The position numbers were made by a program, and so were the translations under genes. Below, in pieces: positions 33,401 through 44,944 of a stretch of 64,000 bases of DNA (position 1 is its first letter; each line of letters begins with the position of its first letter). Under the pieces are notes generated by a model. It did not search any database and was not told the origin of the DNA. It saw only the letters and a list, made by a program, of their open reading frames with translations. The stretch comes from Jaltomata sinuosa. Taxonomy: Eukaryota > Streptophyta > Magnoliopsida > Solanales > Solanaceae. The stretch lies in the NCBI GenBank assembly GCA_003996215.1, contig QJPP01000316.1, forward strand, positions 124,001 through 188,000, written 5' to 3'.

Positions 33401-33934
33401 AATATTAGATAAGAGAGTCTATTAGCTGAAGGAAGACTACTATGCATAATGAAAGTGTGCTCTGCATTGAACCTCCATTTAGTAAAAACAGTAATTTTTA
33501 CTCCAGAGTCGTAGTGGTCTCAGACTTGAACTATGATTGCTTAAGGGAAATAAAAAGTCACTGCTTACACATAATAATCAAGGTGTTATCATGAGCTTTA
33601 TAGCCAGCACATTACGGCCTTGTGCTATCCCGGTTTCATGAGTATTTTTGAGAATAAGCCTGATTCTCATAGGAAGCGGCCTACTTCCACACTCACATAG
33701 GTGAAATCTGTCGAGGATGCTCCTGTAAGTTAACAACCCACTCATACGAGCTATAGAATTTCATTAAGAGCTTTTGAACTCAACCTTCACAAACTATTAC
33801 AGGTAAATATGCACTCACATCATAGAGAGGGAAAAAGAAAGTGCATTTCACAAAAAATCATCATATGATTCGTTTTTCCCATTGAACCTGGTTATAGGAT
33901 CTCTAGTCCCCAGGTTGGGTTTCTTCATATATGA

Positions 33935-36900
33935 CTATGAATTTATAGGCTTCAATCCCACCCCCCTCGATGTACTCCAAACCTTTTCTCTTGCTAAGGC
34001 CTTAGTTAGTGGATCTGCAAGATTATCACCAGATTTGACATAATCAATATTAATGGTACGATTTGTCAAATATGATCTTACATTACTGTGTTTTCTCCTT
34101 ATAGGTCTGGATTTACCATTATAATAACGGTTTTGAGCTCTACCAATTGCAGCGGTGCTATCATAATGAATTAAAATAGGAGGAATTGATTTTTCAAAAT
34201 AAGGAATTTGAAATAATAAATCTCTCAACCAATTCGCTTCCTCACTAGCTGAAGCTAAAGCAATTAGTTCAGCCTCCATGGTAGAGTTAGCAATAATAGT
34301 TTGCTTTTTTGATTTCCAACAAATAGCACCACCTCCCAAAGTAAATATAAAATCAGTAGTAGATAAAGAATCACCTGATAAGGTACTCCAATCCGCATCA
34401 CAAAAGCCTTCAAGTACAACAGGATATTTTTTTATAGAACAAACCACAAGTTTTTGTTACAATTAAATATCTCATAACTCTTGTTATAGCATGCCAATGT
34501 TCATTACTTGGCTTGCTAGTAAACCTGCTAAGTAATCCTACTGCATATGTAATATCAGGCCTAGTGCAATCAGTCACATATCTCAAACTTCCAATTATGC
34601 TAGCATATTTCTTTTGATTTATTACATCATTTTCACTTTGAACAGGAAACAAGTGAACACTAGAATCAAAAGGAGTTACAACATGCTTGCAATCAAGGAA
34701 ATTATATTTTTTTCAAAACTTTTTCTATATAATGTGACTGGTCAAGGAAAATTCCATCACTTGTTCTAGTAATTTTTATTCCTAGAAAATATTTGCATCA
34801 CCAAGATCTTTCATATCAAAATGGCTTTTAAAAATATTTTTAGTCTCTCCAATAACATTCATGTTAGAGCCAAAGATCAATAAATCATCAACATATAGGC
34901 AAATAATAACATGTGAATTATTCCAAGACTTATGATATATGCACTTATCACACTCATTTGTTTTAAAGCCATTTTCAATCATGCAGGAATCAAATTTTTC
35001 ATGCCATTGCTTTGGTGCCTGTTTCAAGCCATATAGGGATTTAGTAAGTTTACAAACTTTGCTTTCTTGGCCTGCTTCAACAAAACACTCGGGTTGTTCC
35101 ATGTAAATTTCCTCATTAAGGTCTCCATTTAAAAAAGCAGTTTTTACATCCATTTGATGAATTTGTAAATCAAAAATTGCAGCAATAGCAATCAAAAGTC
35201 TAATAGATGTAATTCTAGTTACCGGAGAAAAAGTATCAAAAAATTCTAGGCCTTCTAGTTGCTTAAAACCTTTTGCAACTAGTCTAGCCTTATATTTATC
35301 AACAGATTCATCCGGTTTTAACTTTTTTCTTAAGATCCATTTACACCCAATAGTTTTACAACCCGGTGGTAAATCAACTAACTTTCAAATTTTATTGGAT
35401 ATTAGTGATTCCATTTCATCATTTATAGCCTCTTTCCAAAATATAGAATCATGTGAAAATAAAACTTCTTTTAAAGTGAGAGAGTTATTTTCAATATTAA
35501 AAATATGAAAATCAGGACCAAAATCTTTTTCTATTCTAGCTCTTTCACTTCTTCTTAATTCAAAATCATCACTTTCTTTGTTTCTCAAAACAGAAGTAGA
35601 AGAACTAGGTAGTGACAAAATATTTTCTTCAATCCTTTGACCCCCACTATTTTTAGAATCGAAGGGAAATTTATTTTCATGAAAAATAGCATCACCTGAT
35701 TCTATTATAATATTATCTTCAAGATTAAAAAATCTATAGGCTGTACTATTTGAAGCATAACCAAGAAAAGCACAAGTAGTAACTTTTTTACCCAACTTAG
35801 TAATTTTGGGATCCATTAGCCTTACAAAAGCTAAACAACCCCAAACTCTAAGATATCTCAAATTTGGCTTATGACTTTTCCACAACTCAAAAGGTGTTAA
35901 TTTAGTCTTTTTATGAGGCACACGATTCAACACATAACAAGCAGTCAAAATAGCTTCACCCCAAAAATTTAAAGGTGCATTTGACTCAATAAGCATGGCA
36001 TTAGTCAATTCAACCAAAGTTCTATTTTTCCTTTCTGTTACACCGTTAGATGAAGGAGAATAAGGAGGAGGAGTTTCATGAATTATTCCCAATGATCTAA
36101 CAAAAGAATTAAACTCATTTGACTCATATTCACGGACTCTATCACTTCTAATTTTTTTTATTTTTCTACCAAACTGATTTTCAACTTCATAGAGAAAAAC
36201 TTTAAAATTTTCAAAAGCATCACTTTTATTTTTCAACAAGTAAACATATGTATACTTAGAAAAATCATCAATGAAAGTGATAAAATATCTATTTCCTCCA
36301 CGAGTTAAAATTCCTCCAAGTTCACAAATATCAGTATGAACTAACTCTAATAAATCAGTTTTTCTTACAACTTGAAAATGAGGTCTTTTAGTGATTTTGA
36401 CTTTACTACAAGCCTCACATTTTTTAAAATTCTTTTTAATCACTGGGATTAATCCTAAACTACTCATGATTCCCACATAACGATCATTTATATGACACAA
36501 ACGAGCATGCCAAAAATTAGTAGAAGAAAGCATGTAAACAGAAGTAGAAGTTTTATTCATTTCAACATTCAACTTGAACATCCCATCACATGCATACCCC
36601 TTTCCCACAAAATACCCTTTTTCACAATTACACATTGATCAGACTCAATAATCTGTTTGAAGCCTGCTTTATTAAGAAGAAAACTAGACATCAAATTTTT
36701 TCTCATGGAAGGAGTATAAAGTACATCTTTTAAAGTAAGTATCCTTCCAGAGGTAAAACACAATTCGACATCTCCCTTTCCAAGAATTTGAGTGGTATGA
36801 GAATCACCAAGCATGATGGTTTTGGGCTCTTCAAAAGGAGTATAAGTTTTAAACCAATCTTTGTCATAGCAGACATGACGGTTTGCACCAGAATCAGCCC

Positions 36901-37045
36901 ACCATCCATCAACATTCTCCACCATGTTTATGTCTGTTATCACCGCCACAAATGGTTCTTCGGTAACGTTTGCCTGAGGTCTAGACCCACATTTCCAAAA
37001 TTTGCAAAATCGAGCAATATGCCACTCTTGCCACAGACAAAGCAT
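33935..37045 (-). pseudogene. copia pol (protease, integrase, RT, RNase H), broken
   Basis: In element direction: the second half of the gag zinc knuckle, then a protease with WADSGANRH (Asp-Ser-Gly near 36884-36895). The integrase His/Cys part is next (HARLCHIND, CEACSK), followed by the integrase core with TDICELGG, an 'IRSD' acidic site and GVTERKNRT. The Gly that normally follows SDR in copia integrases is Val here. Reverse transcriptase has MDVKTAFLNGDL, YGLKQAPKQW and YVDDLLIFG (near 34884-34895). RNase H has CDADW, NSTMEAELIAL and a closing DPLTKAL. Breaks: a frameshift near 36640, an in-frame stop at about 35385 where Trp is expected in the linker, two compensating shifts near 34782 and 34700, and another near 34420. 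Four of the shifts lie in A or T runs. Confidence 0.9.
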
Positions 37046-37881
37046 GGTCCCTTATCTTGAACATGTTGATTTTGTACTTGGTTATTTCCACCATTATTAT
37101 TCTTGGGAGGTCTACCAATATTTTTCTTGAATTTATTCTTCTTAGGCTTCAAAGTAGTATTTTTGTTAGTATCCGGGGTAGCATTATTTGAAGTAATTAA
37201 ATTTACCTTCGTTGTGATGTTGTTCTCTTCTATTTGCAAAAGTGCATCTTGACCCCTTGCTTCTTCTTCCATGCGGATTCGCATTATCAACGTCTCAAGA
37301 GAGATTTCCTTTTGTTTGTGGCGCATAGTTTTTTGAAATTCCTTTCAAGAAGGTGGAAGTTTATCAACTATGCCACAAACAATAAGGTTATTTCCAATTT
37401 TGATCTCCTCGGACCTGAGCTCTCCAACAATCATTATAAAGTCCTGAGCTTGGTCTACCACTGATTTGTTGTCCACCATTTGGAAACGAAAAAATCTACT
37501 AGCAGCATATTTTTTCGCTCCAGCTTCCTCGGTATCATACTTACTCTGCAATGCTTTCCAAATTTTCTTTGCACTAGAGTAAGTTCTATCATAATAATCA
37601 TAAAAATTATCAGATAGACAATTTAGTAAAAAATACCGACACTTGTAGGAATCACCATCGTACTTTTCAACTTTCTCTTGAAGAGAAATAAGTTCCTCAT
37701 CATTCATGGAAGAGTTATCTACTTTATTTGGATTCTTCTCAGTTAACACATAAGAAACATTGAGAAGACTTAAGTAGAAAAGTACTTTACCCTTCCACCT
37801 CTTAAAATGGGTATCGTTGAACCGGAATGGCTTGTTAAGATTTCCCATCTTGACATCCGCGGACTTTTCAATTGTAGCCAT
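37046..37881 (-). pseudogene. copia gag, broken
   Basis: The start codon lies at 37881, only 18 nt after the 5' LTR. The protein starts MATIEKSADVKMGNLNKPFR and contains the gag core typical of copia (WKGKVLFYL, YDRTYSSAKKIWKALQSKYD, FRFQMVDNKSVVDQ). A TGA at 37345-37347 stands where Trp is expected (LPPS-stop-KEFQ), then the same frame continues to the zinc knuckle (CFVCGKSG). There a single-base loss moves the CX2CX4HX4C motif out of frame. Confidence 0.9.
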
Positions 37882-37883
37882 AA

Positions 37884-38010
37884 TGAATCTCCTTAAAATT
37901 GCTGGTGAAAATTACAATAACAATAGCAATTACAATTGAAAAAATTACAAAGAAAATAAATTATCTTCTTGGCTGAGGCGCGGATATCTCGCTCTCTTTA
38001 AGGAGATTCA
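37884..38010 (-). other. 14-bp inverted repeat joining the primer-site position and the LTR
   Basis: The bases just inside the element after the 5' LTR (TGAATCTCCTTAAA, 37884-37897) are the exact reverse complement of a site within the LTR (TTTAAGGAGATTCA, 37997-38010). No TGGTATCAGAGC-type tRNA site is found here. The match could let the element RNA pair with itself at the place where a tRNA normally primes. Confidence 0.6.
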
Positions 38011-38651
38011 AGCCCACTGCAGCAAATATTTTCACCGGTCCAGCAGTAGTCTTCTTGACTTGTCCCCTCCAGGATACAACAGCCCACACACAAAGTATAA
38101 CTCAACAAACTCTGGACAAGAGTTGAGTCCAAAGCTTCAACACAAGAACACCTTCCTTCAACTAATAAAACTCTTTTTTTTACTAACTCTTTTACACTCT
38201 ATATTTTCTTATCCTTGTAAAAATGCAAGACTACCTCTATTTATAGGTGAGGTATTCATCCTAGTATTGAATAGGAAGAATAAATTGGGTAGATAAATGA
38301 CCTATAAGTTACATAAGTTACAAGGAATAAAGAGGTAGAATTATGGGTGAATAATGATAGGAGTTATAGAGGAAAATAATGGCTGCATAATGAGAGGTTA
38401 TATGCTGATTAAATGACACATGAAATGCAGCCACTAATGAGAGTAATGAGGCTAATAATGCACAACAAAAACTGCACAACAAAGGTCACCAACGGACTGA
38501 TTAAATGTGGCAACAATTGATGTGAGTAATGGCATATAATGCCTCCAACGTACAGCCACACTTAGACACTTTAGGATGCACATTGTGGCATGGAGAAGAT
38601 GCACTTTAATATATATCAAAATAGAAATATTAAAATGCTCTTAACCCAACA
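37900..38651 (-). repeat. 5' LTR of the copia element
   Basis: 752 bp, 8 transitions and no indels relative to the 3' LTR. It holds the element promoter. Confidence 0.93.
38239..38245 (-). promoter_or_regulatory. TATA box in the copia 5' LTR
   Basis: Read on the minus strand the LTR has CACCTATAAATAGAGG, a strong plant TATA box. Transcription would start about 30 bp further on (near 38210), leaving about 310 nt of LTR before gag. Confidence 0.7.
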
Positions 38652-38769
38652 AAAATTATTAATTAGGAAGAGTTTTGACCATTTTATCCCTTTTTATGTC
38701 TTAAATATAGTAGTTCTCTAATTATTTAATAGTTACCTTATTTAAGTGTCATCTCTTTATAATTGAGGT

Positions 38770-39262
38770 ATTTATAACTCTTAGATAAGTCGTCTAAGGG
38801 TTTGTCGCGGTTCATTGCTCTGCTTACACACTAGGCTACCCTTTTTCGAAAGCTCCACAGGACCACCTACCACTAGTCTTCGGCCAGAGGGGTTTATTGC
38901 ACAAAAATGTCGGGGCGCAGGCTCCCGAAAAGAGAAGCCCTGGGTAAGCTCGGGTTAGCCTGTCAGGGTGAATGCAGGCAAGCAAAGAGCTAGTGAGGGC
39001 CGGAATGAAATATCGTATGTAGTGTTGAATCCAATCTGAAGCCCTTTCGAACAAGCGAGGAACGAGTGATCACAAGTTCCGCTTAAGCGCTCAACATGTA
39101 GTTAGACAACTAAATCTCGAGGCCGAGGAACTGAGGGACCTTCTCGAGCACATGATAGGTAATTGAGAGATAGAGCTAGCCTATTCGTTATGGGAAATCA
39201 ATGCTCCGAGACAACAAAGACTATAGTTCGCGATCAAGTCGTTCGCTTCTATAGCGGTTTGG
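38770..39262. other. GC-richer block, probably organelle (mitochondrial) DNA
   Basis: About 490 bp with clearly higher GC than both sides, no gene and no repeat structure (e.g. GTCGGGGCGCAGGCTCCCG, GTTAGCCTGTCAGGGTGAAT). The composition and style match plant mitochondrial intergenic DNA, but I cannot name a gene. It starts about 120 bp after the copia element. Confidence 0.45.
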
Positions 39263-41170
39263 AATTCCATTCTTAAAAAATAATTATTATTAAGAGCAAA
39301 AATGAGAAAAGAATAATGAATTTCATCTTAAACTTTTAAAACAATAAATAATTTGAAATAATGATTTTAAAAAAAACACTAATGGATAATTTAAGACGGG
39401 GAGAGTAAGAGTTCGACAAGAGTCTTCAATACAGTAATAAAGACTTCATTATACTTTTGTCTACGTAATTTAAAAATGTTGATTAGTGATTACTAGCTTG
39501 GCTATCACTTTATTGCAACATTAAAGATAATAAAGGCCATTTAAGGTATAGATAACAAAAAATATTTTCAACAAAAATGATTGCATATATATATATATAC
39601 TTATATATATATAATATTATTATATATATATATACTATATATATATATATATATAATGTATTGATATTGTATAAATAGTATATAATTATGTATATATAAT
39701 ATATAAATATGTATTAGAAATGTATATACATTCATATACGCTATTTATATATTGCAGTGGTTTAGCTCCTCTCGATATTTTGAGTCTTTTCATATATTAT
39801 TCACTTGAAACGATAAACGTTTGCAGCAACACTTAATGTATGTGTGTTAGAGAAGAGGGAGGAGAAGGAAGAGAAGAAGAAAAACAACGAAAAGAAGGAA
39901 GAGAAGAAGAAAAGCAACGAAATGCACTTCGCTTGCAATTCAAAGTGTCGAATAACCATTTTTGGTAAGATCATTTTCTTTGTTATTTTTTCAAAAAATA
40001 ATACTCTTACACTAAATAATATTGAATCTAAAGTATTTATATGTATTAATACTCCTTCAAATTTATTTATATTTTATTGAATATTTTTAATTTTTTTTAA
40101 AAAAAATATAAATAAATATTGTGAATTATTAGATTCTAAAAATTAGTTTCATTATTCACATAAGAACATTAGATTTAAATCCACTTTTATGGAAAAATAA
40201 ATATATACGGTGTTGAAATAAATAAAAAATTTCTTGAAGGATTATTAACAAACCAACCTAGGCTTTTATTGTTATAAATAATTTACTTTAGCCTTAAAAA
40301 ATTACTTAGTGTAAGAATAAATAAATAAATAAATAAATCTTTGAACAAGTATCAAAGAAAATGATTTTAGCCTCTAATATTCAATTTGTACACATGGCCT
40401 ACATCCAATGCGCTACTGAGAAATAATGGATAAAATAGTAATGGAGGAGATCCTTTCTCCTAAACTTGAACCCGAAACCTTTAATTAAGAATAGAAAGAT
40501 ATTATCCATTCCATCGTAATCTTTGTCGATAATAACGGATACCTGCTATACCTTTTTAAAATTGTCTTTACCTTTTTAAAATTGACTCTTTTATTTGAAA
40601 ACAATAAGGAAATGGAATTTTTTTTTTTTGAGGAAAGAGCATTTGTGATTTGAAAAAAAAGAAAAGGTTTATGTCACTTAGCATTCAAGTCAAAAATTGA
40701 TAGGCCCCTAAACCAATTTGTTAAATGAGTTTGTGACGTACAACTAATATATTTAGATACCATATAACATTGATTTCATTTGCCTTGACCTGCCGACTTA
40801 ATTTTATATGCTATTTTTGTATATCACGTTTCGCTTTTCGAGAGTCAAAGTAAATGAATTTTAATTAATATTTTAAGATGTATTTATTCATTGTATTAAT
40901 AAAAAAAAGATTGCAACTAATTGTAGTAATTTTTATATAGTTTCCGAACATCTAAATTTAAAATTTAAAATATTAATTTAGCTATAAAATTTAGGTAAAT
41001 TAATTCTCGTAAAATGAAACGTGGCAAGTAAAGACTAAAGAGTATCTCTCTAACCTTTTTAGCAAATGGATGGTCCCTATTGAAAATTCCCTTTTGATTT
41101 TCTTGATATCTGTTTTGAAGTCCTAATCAATTTGAATTAGCACCGCGTAAAATTTATTAATGAGGAAAAC
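39263..41170. other. Intergenic with TA-rich microsatellites
   Basis: It includes dense TATATA runs at about 39583-39720, an A/G-rich stretch at 39849-39925 that gives a low-complexity Lys/Glu open frame which I do not call, and (AAAT)n at 40317-40340. No gene is seen. Confidence 0.5.
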
Positions 41171-41179
41171 ATGAGATAA

Positions 41180-41830
41180 TTGTCAAATAGACCGTTTTTT
41201 GGATCGCTAATTGAGTTATAGCCGAAAACTTTTAGTGGAGCTTGAACATGAATCAGTTTGAACTCTATGAATTGTACTTGGAATTTGAACTGATAAAGAT
41301 TTGATCTCCATTAATTGTTCATGAAATTTTAAACTCCGACAATTCTTCATTCCTATATTGTAAAAGTTTGAACACCATGAATCGTTCTTGGTGTTTGAAC
41401 AAATATAAGTTTGAAATTTATAAATCAATCATTAAATTTGAAACTTTAACAAATTTTCACTCTTAGATTGTGAAGCCATTATCCTACTTCACGCAATATT
41501 TTTTGCTAAGAAGAATGCCCATGTTGTACCTGAAAGTTTGCAAATACATGAATCATTCCTAGAATTTAAATTAGTAAAGATTTGAACTCCATGAATTCGT
41601 GCATGGAGTCTCCGGTAAATTTTCGAACAAGGCACATTATGTTAGAGTTTCACTTGTTTAAATTTCGAACTCCAATACCATGTATTGAAGTTGTCTTATT
41701 TTTGGACAAGATATTTTTGTTCAGATGTTATTTTTGTCTGAAAAAGTGATTATATTTTTTAACCAGTGGCTAAATATTAACAAGCGATTCGAAAACTAAC
41801 CATCCGAGCTGATTTTTATGGGAAACATTT
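41180..41830. mobile_element. Degenerate DNA element with imperfect inverted ends
   Basis: The left end near 41190 reads GTTTTTTGGATCGCTAATTG and the right end read inward near 41805 reads GTTTTCGAATCGCTTGTTAA, followed on both sides by a TATAGCC/TTTAGCC word. The interior repeats 'GTTTGAACTCCATGAAT' and 'GTTCTTGG.GTTTGAAC' variants in both orientations. It resembles an old Mutator-like element. No target duplication was found. Confidence 0.45.
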
Positions 41831-43111
41831 CCTATTAGGATTGTTTCTATTTTTAGGATTCAAACTCGAAACTTTTTATTAAGAATGAAGAGATTCTATT
41901 CATTTCATTGTAGCTTTGACGGTATCTATTTTAAAATTTAAGTAGTTAACCATCCCACTCTTAGCCCTAAACAACAATAATTAGGTCCAAATCTTACAGT
42001 ACTTAATGCTAATTCTCCTTTTAAAGTACTCAAATTCCCAATTATTACATTCCCCGTGCCTTTTGGCTTTTAACTTAATGGAAATTGACAAATCATCTTG
42101 GTCTATCTTTTTTTATTTTTATATAATAAGTACATACATATCAATCAAGATTATTCAGTTAATTTAATCCAAATCTAGCTTAAGTAACTATCATGACAGG
42201 GAAAAGATTTAAAAAGGGAATTTGGTTAGGTAGTTCCTAGGATTCTACTCATATATTCTATTGATTTTAAACTTGTGATTAATTATTGTTATTTTTATAA
42301 TCTTTCTGCATAATTAGTGGAATTAGTTGAGTTGGGGGCTAGAAGGAGAATACTCTTGGAGTAACCGCCCGTATGACTTACATATCACGGGTTCGAGTCA
42401 TAAAAATCGTCATTAATATTTGTATTAGAATAATTTGTCTAACCTAATTAATAGAAATGCTTACCGTGGTATTGAAAGGGACGCGTACAAGTGTAAAAAT
42501 CACATCCCTTGAGATGTAGCCTTTCTCCAAATCCTATTAATGCATGATGTTTTGTGCATTGGACGGTCCTTTTAGTTAAGGGGGGGGGGGCTAGAAGGCG
42601 AGTCTCCGAACAATGGTAAAATTATCTTTGTATGGCCTATAAGTCACGGGTTCGAGCCGTGAAAACAACCACTAATGCTTATATTGGGATGACTGTCTAC
42701 ATTACATTCCTTAGAGTGTTGTTTTTCCTCAAACCCTATTAATATGAGATGGTTTGTGCAGCGAACTGCGCTTTTAATTGAGTTGGGGGCTTATGGACTT
42801 TTTACCTTTTTTTCATGTATGGGGAAGCTAATAATTAGGAGCAACAATAAAATTGTCTTCATGTGATCTATAGATTACGGGTTTGAGCCGTGAAAGCTGA
42901 CACCAATATTTGTATTAGGGTAGTTTGTCTATATCACACCCTTATAGAATATGGTCTTTCTCCGAACCCTATTATCTCGAAATGTTATGTGCATCGAATT
43001 GCCCTTTAAGTTGAGTTGGAGGCTAAAAGAAGAGTCTTGGAGCAATTTTAAAGTTATCTTTGTGTAACCTATAGGTCATAGGTTTGAGCTGTGGAATCAG
43101 ACACTATTGTT

Positions 43112-43340
43112 TGGTTGGGAATAAGTTATCTCAGGATTAATTATCCCGGGATTAGCTATCCTGAAATAAGTTATCCCACCATGTATATGGGATAACTTAT
43201 CCCATCACTATGGTATAAATGGTGGGACAAGTTATCCCAAACATGGCAACCAAACAAGACACTAAAATTTTATTCCTGGACTATTTTTTTTATCCCAGGA
43301 CTATTTATTTTTATCCCTCACACCAAATGACCCCTAAATG
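43112..43340. mobile_element. hAT-like MITE inserted in a SINE
   Basis: Left end TTGTTTGGTTGGGAATAAG, right end near CACACCAAATGACCCCTA. The interior is full of TTATCCCGGGATTAGC and AGTTATCCCACCATG words that fold back. A related copy is at 44152-44400. Confidence 0.6.
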
Positions 43341-43371
43341 TAGCCTTTCTCCGAACTCTATTAATACTATC

Positions 43372-43625
43372 TTCGTTTTTAAATAAGTGAATTTTTTTGC
43401 TTGCGCACACCCCGTAAGAAATTATTCATTACTAGAAAATAAAGAGTACTTTTACTAACTTGCCCTTAAAAAGGAATTAGTAGTTTCTTAATTTTGTAAA
43501 ACTTTCTTTATTGAAAGAAGGATAAAATTAAAAAAACATTATTAATGTCTTTTTGATTATCTAAAATATTATTTATTAAAGAATAAAATAATAAGCTAAA
43601 CAATTACTTATTTAAAAATGAAAGA
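43372..43625. mobile_element. Stowaway-like MITE inserted in a SINE
   Basis: Left ACTATCTTCGTTTTTAAATA, right end AATTACTTATTTAAAAATGAA read inward as a mirror. Part of its interior recurs at 365-430. Confidence 0.55.
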
Positions 43626-44151
43626 AATACAAAATATTTTGTGCATCGAACTATTTTTTTTTTAAAGTTGGGTTGGGGCTTATGGACATTTTGCTCTTTC
43701 ATGTATGGGGAAGCTAATAATTAGGAAAGTGACAACACAACAAATTGGCCAATAATTATATTTTGGTCTTGAAAATTGAGACTTGAAAGCATGCGGGGAC
43801 AAATAAAATATATCTTTATTGGTATGTGTTTTTTGTTAATAGAATTGAGACAAATAGAAAAAAAAGGTGTTTCCTTTTTATTTGACAGAGTCCTTATAAT
43901 CTGATAAAGAGTGTTTATGAGGGTGTTTATGAAGAATAGAATTAAATTAAACTGAAAACAAATTGATATTTTTTTTATTTAATTTGATTTTGTTATTTTT
44001 TTAAAAAAAATAAAAATTAATTATATTTGATTTGATTTTAATTTTAAGTAAAATCAAGAAAACAATATGGCAACAAAAGAGCAAGAAATAAAGCAAGATA
44101 GTAATATACACTAAAGAATAAGAGTATATGCAACTACTAAATAATACTATT

Positions 44152-44400
44152 AAGGGGTCGTTTGGTTGGGAACAAGTTATCTCGGGATAATTAATCTTGA
44201 GATTAGCTATCTCGGGATTAGCTATCCCGGGATTAGTTATCCCATCATGTATATGTGATAACTTATTCAATCACTATGATATAAATGGTGGGATAAATAA
44301 TTCCGAGACTAACTAATACCTCTTAACCAAACGCAGGGTAAAATAATCCTGTATTTCATCCCGGGACAATTATACCTTATACCTCACAATATTGAGAAGC
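44152..44400. mobile_element. hAT-like MITE
   Basis: Starts AAGGGGTCGTTTGGTTGGG and contains repeated ATTAGCTATCTCGGG words. The right part has CTTAACCAAACGCAGGG and CATCCCGGGACAATTATACC. It is related to 43112-43340. Confidence 0.6.
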
Positions 44401-44944
44401 AGAGAGGAGGAGGCTAGCCCCCTCCCTCTCCCACATAAGGTAGTGTACGACAATACTCTCTACCTACTACTATTCTACCTTAATCTTCGACTTTCATATC
44501 TTTCTATCGAGAGTCATGTCTTTAATAAGTACTTAAAGTTATGTCAAATATAAATTTGAAAGTACTTTTACATTAAAAAAAAGGATGAATGTCGGAAATA
44601 AAATAAAAAAATAATTAAAATTTATATTTTAAAAAAAATATTTGAGAGATTACAGACAATATTAGAGATAAAATCATAAAAGTAATGACCAAACAAAAAG
44701 TACTTATAAATTATAATCCCATAAATTGAAAATGATCAACTTACGATTAATTTTAACTTATAAGCACTTGAAATATCTATCAAAATCATAAATTAAAAAA
44801 AATATTACTTATAAATTAGTTTAACCAACTTATAAACTTGGCGAGACACCTTATTATCTAAAATATCTTAACTTATAGTTGTATAAATACCTTTCAAATT
44901 TTGGTACTTTTGATGTTGACTACATAAATGAGATAAACTTTATC

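Larger units (their letters stand above)
32633..38651 (-). mobile_element. Ty1/copia LTR retrotransposon, full length, minus strand
   Basis: The 6019-bp element is flanked by a perfect 5-bp target duplication AAAAT (32628-32632 and 38652-38656). Its two LTRs are both 752 bp and differ at 8 sites, all transitions (about 1.1 %). On the minus strand the order is LTR, gag, protease, integrase, reverse transcriptase, RNase H, polypurine tract, LTR. Integrase before reverse transcriptase marks Ty1/copia. The reading frame is broken by two in-frame stops and several shifts, so this copy cannot make its own proteins. The expected tRNA-Met primer site is absent after the 5' LTR. Confidence 0.95.
42338..43665 (+). 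mobile_element. Cluster of four tandem SINE copies
   Basis: A tRNA-derived unit with a GGGTTCGAG(C/T)C-type B box, AATCAACAC/ACTAATGCTTATATT, 'CCTTTCTCC.AA.CCTATTAAT' and a 'TTTTGTGCA.CGAACTG' end recurs at 42338-42575, 42588-42775, 42830-43010 and 43020-43665. The copies are separated by shared linkers (GAGTTGGGGGCT, TTATGGAC.TTTT, CATGTATGGGGAAGCTAATA). The fourth copy is interrupted by two MITEs. Confidence 0.65.

Noticed and set aside
39844..40080. 78-codon Lys/Glu-rich frame
   Set aside because: It comes from a GAAGA-type low-complexity stretch and then runs into AT-rich sequence.
42380..42400. tRNA T-loop-like GGGTTCGAG words
   Set aside because: They belong to the tandem SINE cluster; no acceptor stem or anticodon arm is found.
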